Positions 26,929-35,933 of a DNA stretch of 64,000 nucleotides are shown here, one piece after another (the first letter of the stretch is position 1; each line of letters opens with the position of its first letter). The position numbers and the translations under genes are program-made. The notes beneath the pieces are model-generated. The model ran no database searches, was not told the DNA's origin, and was given only the letters and a program-made list of their open reading frames with translations. The DNA is from Acidimicrobiia bacterium (GTDB lineage: Bacteria; Actinomycetota; Acidimicrobiia; Acidimicrobiales; AC-14): positions 1 to 64,000 of the forward strand of contig JAHFUP010000009.1 of assembly GCA_023265025.1 (NCBI GenBank). Direction: 5' to 3'.

Positions 26929-27300
26929 ATGAGCATGACTGAGAGCACGGTCGGGAAACGGCGCAAGATCGGGCTCCAGATCCTGGTGTCGATCGTGACC
27001 TTCGGCCTGTACGGGATTTACTGGGCGTACAGCAGCCACGAGGAGGTCAAGCAGTACTCGGGCGAGGGCGTCGGCGGCGTCCTCGGAGCGGTGATCTACT
27101 TCTTCGCCGGCATCATCACGATCTTCCTCCTGCCCATCGAGATCAAGAAGATGTACGAGAAGGACGGAATGCAGAGCCCGGTGGGCGCCGTGACCGCGAT
27201 CTGGATCTTTCCGTTCGTCATCCCCTTCTACGTGAAGTGCCAGGCCGCGCTGAACAACTTCTGGGCCGCGAAGGGCGCACCGGAGCCCACCGGCGTCTAG
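26929..27300 (+). CDS. DUF4234-like small membrane protein
   Basis: The 123-residue protein has three or four hydrophobic segments. The opening block KIGLQILVSIVTFGLYGIYW resembles DUF4234, followed by EEVKQYSGEGVGG and WIFPFVIPFYVKCQAALN. It probably resides in the cytoplasmic membrane, and its role is unknown. An ATG two codons on is possible, but ATG 26929 fits the leaderless -10 box. Confidence 0.7.
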   Translation: MSMTESTVGKRRKIGLQILVSIVTFGLYGIYWAYSSHEEVKQYSGEGVGGVLGAVIYFFAGIITIFLLPIEIKKMYEKDGMQSPVGAVTAIWIFPFVIPFYVKCQAALNNFWAAKGAPEPTGV

Positions 27301-27332
27301 GCGGGACCGCCGCCACTACTCTGCCTCGGCAT

Positions 27333-28331
27333 ATGGACCCTGCCGGACTGCGGCCGCTGGGTGTCGGCGAGATCCTCGACGTCGCCATCAAGATCTACCG
27401 GGCGCGCTTCGGCGTCCTGGTCCGGGCGGTCGCGGTTGTCACCGCCCCGGTGTACGCGCTCGGGGCGATCATCCGGATCTCCATCCCCCAGAGCGACTCC
27501 TTTACCGACGTGTCGCAGCCCGGGGCCACGCCGGAGTTCGAAGCCGACCAGTTCTGGGCGTTCATGGCCGGAACGCTCGTGATCGCCATCCTGGCGTTCG
27601 TCGCCTCCCAGGTGGCCACCGGCGCCTGTTTCAAGGCGGTCGGGGGCGCCTACCTCGACGAGGAGCCGGACTGGAAGGAGTCGCTCCGATTCGCCCGCGA
27701 GCGGCTCGGGTCGCTCCTGTGGCTCTCCTTCCTGCTCGTCGTGTTCCTGACGCCGGCGTTCCTGGCGTGCATCATCCCGGGCGTCTACTTCTACGTGGCG
27801 TGGGCCGTCGCCGCGCCCGTGCTGCTGCTCGAAGGGGTGAAGGGTCGCGGCGCGTTGAAGCGGTCCCGCGCCCTGGTGGAGGGACGCTTCTGGCCGACCG
27901 CCGGCGTGCTGGTGCTCGTCGGCATCCTCACCGGTGTCGTCCAGGGCATCTTCCTGGGCGTGCTCACCGGCATCGTCAGCATCGCCGGCAACGAGGTGGC
28001 CACCGCGCTGGCCGACGCCATTGGCCAGACGGCCAGCAGCGCGTTGACGACGCCGCTGACCGCCGCGGTGCTGACGGTCATGTACTTCGACCTGCGGGTG
28101 CGCAAGGAGGGGTTCGACCTGGAGCTGCTGGCCCGCCGTCTCGGTGTCGAGCCCGGGACGACGTCGTCGGTCGAGGCGTTGGGCGGCGGGTACGGGTCCG
28201 GGGCGCCGTCGCTCGACTTCATGCCGCCGGGGCCCGTCCGGCCGGCATTCGACCCCGAAGACCAGCCGCCGTTCTGGCCGCCGCCGCCAGGATGGAAACC
28301 GCGTGACCGCGGACCGGCGGAGCCGGAGTGA
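27333..28331 (+). CDS. Polytopic membrane protein (GDPD membrane-domain-like)
   Basis: The 332-residue protein starts LRPLGVGEILDVAIKIYR, the usual opening of the membrane domain also seen in front of some glycerophosphodiester phosphodiesterases. It has about six transmembrane segments and a proline-rich cytoplasmic tail (FWPPPPGWKP). No catalytic domain is attached. It heads the run DUF4129-DUF4350-MoxR-DUF58 and overlaps the next gene by GTGA. In mycobacteria a membrane protein occupies the same place in the Rv3690-Rv3695 cluster. Confidence 0.72.
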   Translation: MDPAGLRPLGVGEILDVAIKIYRARFGVLVRAVAVVTAPVYALGAIIRISIPQSDSFTDVSQPGATPEFEADQFWAFMAGTLVIAILAFVASQVATGACFKAVGGAYLDEEPDWKESLRFARERLGSLLWLSFLLVVFLTPAFLACIIPGVYFYVAWAVAAPVLLLEGVKGRGALKRSRALVEGRFWPTAGVLVLVGILTGVVQGIFLGVLTGIVSIAGNEVATALADAIGQTASSALTTPLTAAVLTVMYFDLRVRKEGFDLELLARRLGVEPGTTSSVEALGGGYGSGAPSLDFMPPGPVRPAFDPEDQPPFWPPPPGWKPRDRGPAEPE

Positions 28332-29212
28332 CGGCTGGACTACGCCGGCTGGCCGTGCTCGGTGCGTTGGCGATGACCGTGGTGACGGCCCTCGCCGGCC
28401 CGGCGCCGGCGCAGACCGCGGCGGTGACGGGCCAGCAGTTCCAGGCGCTGGCCCAGCGCGCGATCAACGACCCGCGCGCCCTGGCCGAGCTCCGGGCCGT
28501 CCGCCAGGTCGACGGGCGGCCGGTCGACGTCGGGCGGGCGCTGGCCGGCGCCGAGGGGCCGGCGCTGGCCTCGCGTCTGCGGACGCTGGCGGGCGCCGGC
28601 GCACCGGGGGCGCCGGCGGTCGGCGCCACCGAGGCCCGCCAGGAGGCCGCGGAGGTGCTGGACGGCCGGCGGTTCAAGCGGCCCCGGGTCCCCCGCCCCC
28701 TGCAGGGCGTCCTGCGGACGCTCGGGCGGTGGTTGCAGCCCATCGCCGACCCGATCGGCCGGCTCTGGGCCCGGGTGGCGTCCAGCGTGCCGGCCCAGAT
28801 CGTCCTGGCCGGGCTCGTGTTCGCGGGCGCGATCGCCGTGTCTGTCCTGCTGGTCGGCCGGCGCAGCGCGCGGTCCCTGGAGCGGTCCCGGCCGCTCGGC
28901 GTCGACGGCGAGGGGCTCGACCCCGACGAGCTCGAGCGCCGCGCCGTGGCTGCGGAACGGGCCGGCGACATGGCGACCGCTGTCCGCCTGCGGTTCGTGG
29001 CCGGCGTCCTGCGCCTCGACCGGGCTGGCGTCATCTCGTACCGGTCCTCGCTGACGACCGGGCAGCTGCGGTCGTCCGTGCGGTCCCAGTCCTTCGCCGG
29101 CCTGGCGGCGGCGTTCGACGAGATCGCCTACGGCGGGCGCCCGGCCGAGCCGTCCGACGTGGAGACGGCGACCGCCGGCTGGCCCCGGGTCCTCGCCGAG
29201 GTGCGTACATGA
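28328..29212 (+). CDS. DUF4129-domain membrane protein
   Basis: The 294-residue protein has a signal-like N-terminus (to about 29), an extracytoplasmic helical region, one central membrane helix (QIVLAGLVFAGAIAVSVLL, about 157-175), and the cytoplasmic DUF4129 domain with ERAGDMATAVRLRFVAGVLRL and FDEIAYGG. DUF4129 proteins sit beside MoxR and DUF58 genes in actinobacteria. The mechanism is not known. GTG start and ATGA end keep it coupled to both neighbours. Confidence 0.78.
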   Translation: MTAGLRRLAVLGALAMTVVTALAGPAPAQTAAVTGQQFQALAQRAINDPRALAELRAVRQVDGRPVDVGRALAGAEGPALASRLRTLAGAGAPGAPAVGATEARQEAAEVLDGRRFKRPRVPRPLQGVLRTLGRWLQPIADPIGRLWARVASSVPAQIVLAGLVFAGAIAVSVLLVGRRSARSLERSRPLGVDGEGLDPDELERRAVAAERAGDMATAVRLRFVAGVLRLDRAGVISYRSSLTTGQLRSSVRSQSFAGLAAAFDEIAYGGRPAEPSDVETATAGWPRVLAEVRT

Positions 29213-30336
29213 TCGAGGCATGGCGGGCCATGCGGCCGGGCTCCCGAGCCCTGGTTGGCGCCCTCGCCCTCATCCTCGGCCTCAACCTCCTCACCGCCGG
29301 CGTGTCGACGGTGACCGGCGGCTCGGGGCCGAGCGGGCCGTCGTCGTCCTCCTACGCCACCGCGGCCGACGGCCTGGCCGCCTACGCCGAGCTGCTGGTC
29401 CGCCACGGCCATGTGGTCGAGCGCCTCCGCGTGTCGCTGGACCGCGCCGACCTCGACCCCGGCTCGACGCTCGTCCTCGCCGACCCGGGCCGGGGCCTGA
29501 GCGATGAGGAGGGGCGGGCGCTGTTCGCATTTGTCAGCGCCGGCGGCCGCCTCATCGCCGCGGGCGCCGGCGCCGCCGACCTCATGGAGGCGCTGCCCGG
29601 TGGCGGGCCGGTGTGGGACAGCGACGGTGTGCGGACCGCCGGCCCGGTGGTGCCGGCGCCGGAGGTGGCCGGCGTGGGCACGGTCGAGACGGCGGGCGAC
29701 GGCTCGTGGAGCCGCGCCGGCGCCACCCTGCCGGTGCTTGGCGGCCCCGACGGCTTGCTGGCTACGGTGGCGGTCGTGGGCGCCGGCCGGGTGGTGGCCA
29801 TCGCCGACGCCTCGCCGTTGCAGAACCGCCTGCTCGACCGGGCCGACAACGCCGCCTTCGCCCTGGCTGTCGCCGGCGAGGGCCGTCCGGTGGCCTTCGC
29901 CGAGGCGCAGCACGGATACGGGCGCAGCACCGGCCTGGGTGCGCTGCCGTCGCGCTGGCGGTGGGCGCTGGCCGGCGGGTTCCTGGCCGCGCTGGTGTGG
30001 ATGTGGTCGCGGAGCCGGCGCCTGGGTCCCGCCGACGACGTCGAGCGGTCGACGCCCCCGCCCCGGCGGGCCTATGTCGACGCCATGGCCGCCGGCCTGG
30101 CCCGCACCCGCCAGCCCGACGTCGCCATCGCCCCGCTCCAGGAGCGGGCCCGCCGGCGCCTGGCCGCCCGAGCCGGCCTGGTCCCCGACGCCGGCGAGGC
30201 CGAGCTCCGGGGGGCCGCGATCCGGCTGTCACTTCCGCCGGCCGACGTCGACGCCCTCTTCCGACCCTGCGGGACCGACGACGAGATTGTCGCCGTGGGT
30301 CGGGTCATGGCCGAGCTCGGGACGTACCGGTCGTGA
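29209..30336 (+). CDS. DUF4350-domain membrane protein
   Basis: The 375-residue protein has an N-terminal membrane helix (15-35), an extracytoplasmic DUF4350 domain that looks like a GATase-type fold (STLVLADPGRGLSDEEGRAL, GGRLIAAG), a second helix (about 247-265, RWALAGGFLAALVWMWSRSR) and a cytoplasmic tail. It lies between DUF4129 and MoxR, as in Mycobacterium Rv3691. ATG overlaps the preceding stop, and the end overlaps MoxR (GTGA). Role unknown; presumably part of the same membrane complex. Confidence 0.78.
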   Translation: MIEAWRAMRPGSRALVGALALILGLNLLTAGVSTVTGGSGPSGPSSSSYATAADGLAAYAELLVRHGHVVERLRVSLDRADLDPGSTLVLADPGRGLSDEEGRALFAFVSAGGRLIAAGAGAADLMEALPGGGPVWDSDGVRTAGPVVPAPEVAGVGTVETAGDGSWSRAGATLPVLGGPDGLLATVAVVGAGRVVAIADASPLQNRLLDRADNAAFALAVAGEGRPVAFAEAQHGYGRSTGLGALPSRWRWALAGGFLAALVWMWSRSRRLGPADDVERSTPPPRRAYVDAMAAGLARTRQPDVAIAPLQERARRRLAARAGLVPDAGEAELRGAAIRLSLPPADVDALFRPCGTDDEIVAVGRVMAELGTYRS

Positions 30337-31268
30337 TCCTCGCCGAGCTGCGCGACGCGGTCGCCCGCGAGGTGGCCAGGGTCGTCGTGGGCCAGGACGG
30401 CGTGCTCGACGTCCTCCTCGCCGCGGTCAGCGTCGGCGGCCACGTGCTCCTCGAAGGGGTGCCCGGCGTCGGCAAGACGCTGATGGCCGACGCCACCGCC
30501 CGGGCTCTCGGCCTCGACTTCCGCCGCATGCAGTTCACCCCCGACATGCTGCCGTCAGACATCACCGGCACCATGACCCTCCTCGGCGGCGAGCTGGCGT
30601 TCCGTCCCGGCCCGGTGTTCACGAACCTGCTCCTGGCCGACGAGGTCAACCGGACGCCGCCCAAGACGCAGGCCGCCCTGCTCGAAGCCATGCAGGAGCG
30701 CCAGGTCAGCGTGGAGGGCACGCCCCGGAAGCTGCCGGACCCCTTCCTCGTGGTCGCCACCCAGAACCCAATCGAGTACGAGGGCACCTACCCGCTGCCG
30801 GAGGCGCAGCTCGACCGCTTCCTCGTGAAGCTCGACGTCGGCTACCCGAGCGAGGCCGACGAGGTGGCGCTGCTGCGTTTCTCCCACCGCGGTGTCGACC
30901 CGGTGACGTTGTCGGACATCGTCGCGGTCGCCAGCGCCAAGCAGCTGCGCGCCGCCCGCCAGGAAGTCGACGCCACCACCGCCAGCGAGGATCTCCTCCG
31001 GTACGTGGCCGCCATCGTCCGCCGCACCCGTTCCCTGCCGAGCGTGGCCCTCGGAGCCAGCCCGCGGGCCGCCGTCCATCTGTTGGCCGCCTCGAAGGCC
31101 GCGGCCCGGCTGTCCGGCCGGGCGTTCGTCACCCCCGACGACGTGGTGGCGATGGCCGCACCGGTGTTGCGGCACCGGCTGATCCTGCGGCCGGAGGCCG
31201 AGCTCGAGCGGTACCGCCCCGACGACGCGATCGCCACCGCCGTCGCCGCCGTCGCGGTGCCCCGCTGA
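30333..31268 (+). CDS. MoxR-family AAA+ ATPase
   Basis: MoxR ATPases are chaperone-like AAA+ proteins that work with DUF58/VWA partners to mature or activate enzymes. The 311 residues contain Walker A EGVPGVGKTLMAD near residue 40, Walker B LLLADEVNRTPPKTQ, sensor region VVATQNPIEYEGTYPLPEAQ, and the arginine finger region LDRFLVKLDVGYP. GTG start overlaps the DUF4350 stop. The clear partner is the DUF58 gene seven bases downstream. Confidence 0.9.
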   Translation: MILAELRDAVAREVARVVVGQDGVLDVLLAAVSVGGHVLLEGVPGVGKTLMADATARALGLDFRRMQFTPDMLPSDITGTMTLLGGELAFRPGPVFTNLLLADEVNRTPPKTQAALLEAMQERQVSVEGTPRKLPDPFLVVATQNPIEYEGTYPLPEAQLDRFLVKLDVGYPSEADEVALLRFSHRGVDPVTLSDIVAVASAKQLRAARQEVDATTASEDLLRYVAAIVRRTRSLPSVALGASPRAAVHLLAASKAAARLSGRAFVTPDDVVAMAAPVLRHRLILRPEAELERYRPDDAIATAVAAVAVPR

Positions 31269-31275
31269 GCAACTC

Positions 31276-32520
31276 GTGAGCCCCACGCCCCGGGCCGCCG
31301 TGGCCCTGGCCGTGCTCGCCGCCCTGGCGCTGGTGATCCCGGTGCCGCTGGCCGCCCTCGCGGTCGTGGCCCTGGCCGGCGCCACCGTGGCCGACGCCCT
31401 GGCGGTGCGGGGCGATCCCGGCGCGTCCCGCCGGCTGGGCGCGGTGCTGGCCCGTGGCGTCCCGACCGCCCTGCGGGTGGAGACGCGTACCGGCCAGCCG
31501 GGCCGGGCCCGGATCCGCCAGCCCATCCCGCCCGACTTCGAGGTGGAGCCGGCGGAGGCGGACGACCGCCTGGAGGCGGTGGTGACCGCCCGCCGGCGTG
31601 GCCGCCACCGGATCCACGATCCAGCCGTCCGCCTGACGGGGCCGCTCGGCCTCGGCCGGTGGTACCACGGCGGACGAGGGGAGTCCGAGGTCGTCGTCTA
31701 CCCCGACCTGCCGGCCGCCCGCCGGCTGGCCCGTGCGGTCAGGCAGGGCAAGCTGGGCGAGGGTCGCCGCATCCGTGGCCCTCTCGGCCTCGGTACCGAC
31801 TTCGAGTCCGTGCGGGAGTACACGCCTGATGACGACGTCCGCCGCATCAATTGGCGGGCCACCGCCCGTCTGGGCCGGCCGATGACCAACCAGTACCGGG
31901 TCGACCAGAACCGCGACGTCATCTGCCTGGTCGACACGGGGCGGCTCATGGCCGCGCCGCTCGGCGACCGCACGCGCCTCGACGCCGCCCTCGACGCCGT
32001 CGCCGCGGTCGCCGCGGTGGCCGACGAGGTGGGGGACCGGTGCGGCGTCGTGGCGTTCGACTCCGAGACCCGCCGCGAGGTGCGGCCCCGGCGGGGCGGG
32101 GCGAGCGCGGTGGTGACCGCGGTGTTCGACCTCGAATCGCGGCCCGTCGACAGCGACTACGAGCTGGCGTTCACCGCCGTCGCCCGGTCGAAGCGGTCGT
32201 TCGTCCTCCTCGTCACCGACCTCCTGGAGGAGTCCGCGGCCCGGCCCCTGCTGGACGCGGTCCCCATCCTGGCCCGGCGTCACGTCGTCGCCGTGGCGAG
32301 CGTCGCCGACCCCGGCATGGCCGAGCTGGTGGGGGTCGCCCCGTCGACCGCGTTCGCCGTCTACGCCGCCGCCGTGGCCCACGACGTGCTCGATGCACGG
32401 GCGCTCGTGTCGGCCCGGCTGTCGCGCGCCGGCGCCGAGGTGGTCGAGGCCGGCCCCGACGCGTTCTCGGCCGCGTGCGTGGCAACCTACCTCAGGGCGA
32501 AGTACCGGGCCCGGCTGTAA
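31276..32520 (+). CDS. DUF58 protein, partner of MoxR
   Basis: The 414-residue protein has two N-terminal membrane helices (about 5-40), a beta-rich middle and the DUF58 core with DFESVREYTPDDDVRRINWR followed by a VWA-like fold (VDTGRLMAAPLG). DUF58 proteins are thought to be MoxR substrates or adaptors at the membrane. It matches the position of Rv3693 in mycobacteria. The GTG start is seven bases after MoxR. Its end overlaps the convergent SpoIIM-like gene by 29 bp. Confidence 0.87.
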   Translation: MSPTPRAAVALAVLAALALVIPVPLAALAVVALAGATVADALAVRGDPGASRRLGAVLARGVPTALRVETRTGQPGRARIRQPIPPDFEVEPAEADDRLEAVVTARRRGRHRIHDPAVRLTGPLGLGRWYHGGRGESEVVVYPDLPAARRLARAVRQGKLGEGRRIRGPLGLGTDFESVREYTPDDDVRRINWRATARLGRPMTNQYRVDQNRDVICLVDTGRLMAAPLGDRTRLDAALDAVAAVAAVADEVGDRCGVVAFDSETRREVRPRRGGASAVVTAVFDLESRPVDSDYELAFTAVARSKRSFVLLVTDLLEESAARPLLDAVPILARRHVVAVASVADPGMAELVGVAPSTAFAVYAAAVAHDVLDARALVSARLSRAGAEVVEAGPDAFSAACVATYLRAKYRARL

Positions 32521-33499
32521 CCGGCTGAAGCGCGCCCGCGGCTGGGACGGGCGCCGGCGCACCCAACTTCCACGCCAGCCCCCAGTAGAGGGCGCCGAGC
32601 CCCACGCCGACGACGACCGCCGGCACCACGCCGATGCCCAGCGGCGTGATCAACCCCTCGGTCAGCCCGGCGACCACCAGCCACAGGGCGGTGCCGAGGA
32701 CCATCTCCACCGCGGCCCGCGCCTCGGTGGCCAGGGCCTGGCTGCGGGGACGCCGGCCCGGGTCGACGAGCGCCCAGCCCATGCGCAGGCCGGCGGCGCC
32801 GGCGACGATGATGCACGACAGCTCCAGCACGCCGTGGGGGACGACGAGCTCCACCAGCACGGAGCCGTTCCCGGCCGCGGTCGCCACGCCGGCCACCACC
32901 CCGACCAACACGCCGTTGAAGATGAGCACGACGGCGGTGAGCAGCCCGAAGGTGATCCCGCCGGCCACCGCCGCGAACGTCACCCGGATGTTGTTGGTGA
33001 AGATGCCCGCCGAGAACGACGCCCGCTCGCCGCCGGACAGGCCGACGTCGGACTCACCCCCGCGGGGCCGGGCGACGGCCTCGCTCGTCGACGGGAGCAG
33101 CGCGCCGGCGCGCCCCGGGTCCTGCCAGCCCCAGATGCCGGCGGCCAGGCCGGTGCCGAGGAGGAGCAGCGCGGAGATGGCCAGCAGCGCCGGCCGCTCC
33201 CGGACCCGCCGCCAGTAGCCATGGGCCAGGAACCGGCCCACGGACTCCCGCCGGACCGCAGTCCCGTAGACGATCGTGTGTGCCCGCCCGACCAGGTCCT
33301 CGAGCGCGGGGACCGTCTGCTCGGCCGGGAACCTGCTGCGGGCGGTGGCCAGATCGGCGGCCGCGCTCCGGTACAGCGTTCCCAGCCGTTGCATGCGCTG
33401 GGCGCCGATCCGCTCCGGACGCCGCTTGGCGTCCTTCAGGAGCGCGTCGAGCTCGTCCCATGACGGGCGGCGTTCGGCGATGAAGCGGTCTAGGTTCAC
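32492..33499 (-). CDS. SpoIIM-like (stage II sporulation M family) membrane protein
   Basis: The 335-residue protein has a soluble helical N-terminus (LDRFIAERRPSWDELDALL), then five or six transmembrane segments with FTNNIRVTFAAVAGGITFG and PHGVLELSCIIVAGAAGLRMG, the SpoIIM family signature. In non-sporulating actinobacteria this gene accompanies MoxR, DUF58 and RDD genes (Rv3694c in M. tuberculosis). GTG 33499 is only five bases from the divergent RDD start, so the promoters must lie inside each other's coding region. Confidence 0.86.
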   Translation of the reverse strand: MNLDRFIAERRPSWDELDALLKDAKRRPERIGAQRMQRLGTLYRSAAADLATARSRFPAEQTVPALEDLVGRAHTIVYGTAVRRESVGRFLAHGYWRRVRERPALLAISALLLLGTGLAAGIWGWQDPGRAGALLPSTSEAVARPRGGESDVGLSGGERASFSAGIFTNNIRVTFAAVAGGITFGLLTAVVLIFNGVLVGVVAGVATAAGNGSVLVELVVPHGVLELSCIIVAGAAGLRMGWALVDPGRRPRSQALATEARAAVEMVLGTALWLVVAGLTEGLITPLGIGVVPAVVVGVGLGALYWGLAWKLGAPAPVPAAGALQPVTAGPGTSP

Positions 33500-33504
33500 G
33501 GTCG

Positions 33505-34254
33505 GTGTTCTACGAGGATCGCATCTCGGTGGCGACGCCGGAGGGCGTGACGCTGGAGGCCACGCTGGCGGGGGTCGGATCGCGCTTCGCCGCGGCCGTC
33601 ATCGACCAGCTTCTCCGGCTGGCCGTCATCCTCGCCATCTTCGCCGTCGTCGGCGTGCTCGGCGCCGGCACCGGCATCTCCTCCGGCGTGGTGCTGGCCG
33701 GGCTGTTGGTGGCCCTGTTCCTCGTGCAGTTCGCCTACGACGTGCTGTTCGAGACGATGGCATCGGGGCGTACCCCGGGCAAGCGCTGGACCGGCCTTCG
33801 AGTGGTGCGGATGGGTGGTGGCCCGGTTGGCTTCGTGGCCAGCGCCGTCCGCAACCTGTTGCGGATCGTCGATGCCCTGCCCGCCTTCTACCTGGTCGGC
33901 ATGCTCTCCGTGCTGTTCACCAAGAACAACCAGCGCCTGGGCGACCTGGCCGCCGGCACGATCGTGGTGCGCGAGCGCAAGCAGGTGAGGGCCCTGCCAC
34001 GGCCGGCGCCGGCGCCGTCGCGGCAGGTCGCCGAAAACATGGCCCTGTGGGACACTTCCGCCGTCTCCACCGAGGAGATGGCCACGGTCCGGCGGTTCCT
34101 GGAGCGACGCGCCACGCTCACGCGGGAGTCCCGTGACCGTCTGGCCATGGAGTTCGCCACCCGGCTCGGACCGAAGGTCGTGGGCCCGCCGAAGCAGTGG
34201 GATCCCGAGGACTTCCTCGAGTACCTGGTGGCGACCAAGGCGGCCCGCGAGTGA
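33505..34254 (+). CDS. RDD-family membrane protein
   Basis: The 249-residue protein has a short N-terminal strand region (ISVATPEGVTLEATLAGVG), then an RDD domain: RFAAAVIDQLLRLAVI, and FETMASGRTPGKRWTGLRVV before the third helix. The C-terminal roughly 90 residues are cytoplasmic and charged (RDRLAMEFATRLGPKVVGP). It corresponds to Rv3695 of M. tuberculosis. RDD proteins have been linked to ion or osmolyte transport, but this one is untested. GTG start; the stop overlaps the DUF2752 gene. Confidence 0.83.
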   Translation: MFYEDRISVATPEGVTLEATLAGVGSRFAAAVIDQLLRLAVILAIFAVVGVLGAGTGISSGVVLAGLLVALFLVQFAYDVLFETMASGRTPGKRWTGLRVVRMGGGPVGFVASAVRNLLRIVDALPAFYLVGMLSVLFTKNNQRLGDLAAGTIVVRERKQVRALPRPAPAPSRQVAENMALWDTSAVSTEEMATVRRFLERRATLTRESRDRLAMEFATRLGPKVVGPPKQWDPEDFLEYLVATKAARE

Positions 34255-34625
34255 GCGTCGGGGCCAGCCTGCGGGGCCGGACCACCGTCGAGCTCGGTGA
34301 CCTGCGCGTGGCCGGCGCCGGCATGCTCGCCGCCGCGGTGCTGCTCCCGCTCGTCCCCGGACCGAACGGCGTGCCCTGCCCGCTCCGGAGCCTGACCGGC
34401 ATCCCCTGCCCGTTGTGCGGCATGACGACGAGCGTCACGGCCGCCGTGCACCTCGACCCGGTCGCCGCGGTGGCGGCCAATCCCGCCGGGGTCATCGCCG
34501 TCGTCGCCGTGCTCGCGCTGCTGGTGTTCCGGCACCGGCGGACGGCCGACGTCCCCGGATGGACGCTCCCCGCGGCCCTCGTACTGATGGAGCTCTGGCA
34601 GCTGGTCCGGGTGGGCATTCTCTGA
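34251..34625 (+). CDS. DUF2752 membrane protein
   Basis: The 124-residue protein has the DUF2752 block PCPLRSLTGIPCPLCGMTTS, with closely spaced cysteines, between hydrophobic segments. The cysteine cluster sits at a membrane face. Function unknown. GTG start overlaps the RDD stop, so it is part of the same transcript. Confidence 0.8.
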   Translation: MSVGASLRGRTTVELGDLRVAGAGMLAAAVLLPLVPGPNGVPCPLRSLTGIPCPLCGMTTSVTAAVHLDPVAAVAANPAGVIAVVAVLALLVFRHRRTADVPGWTLPAALVLMELWQLVRVGIL

Positions 34626-34691
34626 GCTACGAGCGGGACGGAGGTGTACCGTTCGGTTTCCTTACGCGTCAGCGGGAGACGGGGGTACGGG

Positions 34692-35144
34692 ATGTCTGAA
34701 TATGGTGCCGGCGCCGGCGGCGGCAGCGTGCAGTCAGGGCCACGGGCGAGCTTCGGCATCCGCCTCGTCGCCGCCCTGATCGACGGGGTGATGCTCACCG
34801 CCGTCGGGCTGGTGATCCAGCTGATCCTCGGGCGCGCGCTCGGTAGCGTCGTCCAGTTCGCGCTGGGGTTGGCCTACATCATCTACCTGGAAGGCAGCCC
34901 GTCCGGCCAGACCGTCGGCAAGCGGGCGATGAACATCCGGGTGATCGACGCCAATGGAGGCGGCCCGATCGGCCCCGGCCGAGCGGCGCTGCGCTACGTG
35001 GGGCGGATCGCGTCCACGATCCCGTGCCTGCTCGGGTACTTCTGGATGCTGTGGGACAGCGAGAAGCAGACGTGGCACGACAAGATCGCCACCACGCTGG
35101 TCGTGCCGACGTCGGCCTACCCGGTCGCGGCCTGGCCGGGCTGA
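34692..35144 (+). CDS. Small RDD-family membrane protein
   Basis: The 150-residue protein has an RDD domain: SFGIRLVAALIDGVMLTAVG, SGQTVGKRAMNIRVID, and WHDKIATTLVVP at the end. A Gly-rich N-terminus precedes it. ATG 34692 follows GAGACGGGGGTACGGG. It is the second RDD gene in 1.5 kb but is too divergent from the first to be a recent duplicate. Its role is not known. Confidence 0.82.
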   Translation: MSEYGAGAGGGSVQSGPRASFGIRLVAALIDGVMLTAVGLVIQLILGRALGSVVQFALGLAYIIYLEGSPSGQTVGKRAMNIRVIDANGGGPIGPGRAALRYVGRIASTIPCLLGYFWMLWDSEKQTWHDKIATTLVVPTSAYPVAAWPG

Positions 35145-35147
35145 CCT

Positions 35148-35933
35148 TCAGCCCGCCACCCGCCGGAGCGACCGGATGAGCTGATGGTCGGCGGTGAACA
35201 GCCGGGAGATGGTGAGGCGGCCGGCGACGAGGCCGGCGAAGGCGTTGCCGCCCAGGAGCATGTACATCACGACCATCTGGAGGCGGATGGCCGACGACGG
35301 GGACGCGCCGGCCAGCAGCATGCCGGTCATCGCCCCGGGGAGGGCGACGAGGCCGACGACCTTGGTCTGGTCGATGATCGGCAGCATGCCGTTGCGGACC
35401 GCGGTGCGGTGCCAGGACGCGGCGGCCTCGGTCGATGTCTCGCCCAGGCTGAGGTGGGCTTCCACCTCCCGCCGGTGGGCGCCCAGGTCGTCGCGCAGCC
35501 GGCTCATCACCAGCGAGGCGGTGTTCATGGCGTTGGAGATGATCATCGACCCCAGCGGGATGGCGGCCCGTGGGACCGCCGGCACGATGCCGAGCACCAG
35601 GAGCACGCCGAGGGTGCCGCCGGCGGCGGCCGACACTGACGTGGCCGCGATCCAGTAGGCGCCGGGGACCCGCTTGCCCCGTCCTCCCGACGTGACGGTG
35701 GCCGTGCCGATCATGACGAGCAGGACCACCGGCGTCAGGGCGGCGTTGCCGTCGAAGACGTAGTCGAGCACGAACCCGATGGCGAGGAGTTGGGTGAAGG
35801 ACCGGAACGTCGCCACCGCGATGTCCCGCTCCAGGCCCGTGCGTCGGGTCCGGGAGATGACCATCGACACGCCGACCAGCAGCAGGGCCAGGCCGACGTC
35901 GGCCCAGGAGATCCGTCCGCTCAGATCATTCAC
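35148..35933 (-). CDS. FetB-like (UPF0014) ABC transporter permease
   Basis: The 261-residue integral membrane protein has about seven helices and the UPF0014 hallmarks TFRSFTQLLAIGFVLDYVF, GSMIISNAMNTASLVMSRL and GLVALPGAMTGMLLAG. E. coli FetAB exports iron, and this pair is probably a metal exporter, though the substrate is inferred. GTG 35933 overlaps the stop of the ATPase gene (GTGA). Longer starts would run into the ATPase. Confidence 0.87.
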   Translation of the reverse strand: MNDLSGRISWADVGLALLLVGVSMVISRTRRTGLERDIAVATFRSFTQLLAIGFVLDYVFDGNAALTPVVLLVMIGTATVTSGGRGKRVPGAYWIAATSVSAAAGGTLGVLLVLGIVPAVPRAAIPLGSMIISNAMNTASLVMSRLRDDLGAHRREVEAHLSLGETSTEAAASWHRTAVRNGMLPIIDQTKVVGLVALPGAMTGMLLAGASPSSAIRLQMVVMYMLLGGNAFAGLVAGRLTISRLFTADHQLIRSLRRVAG

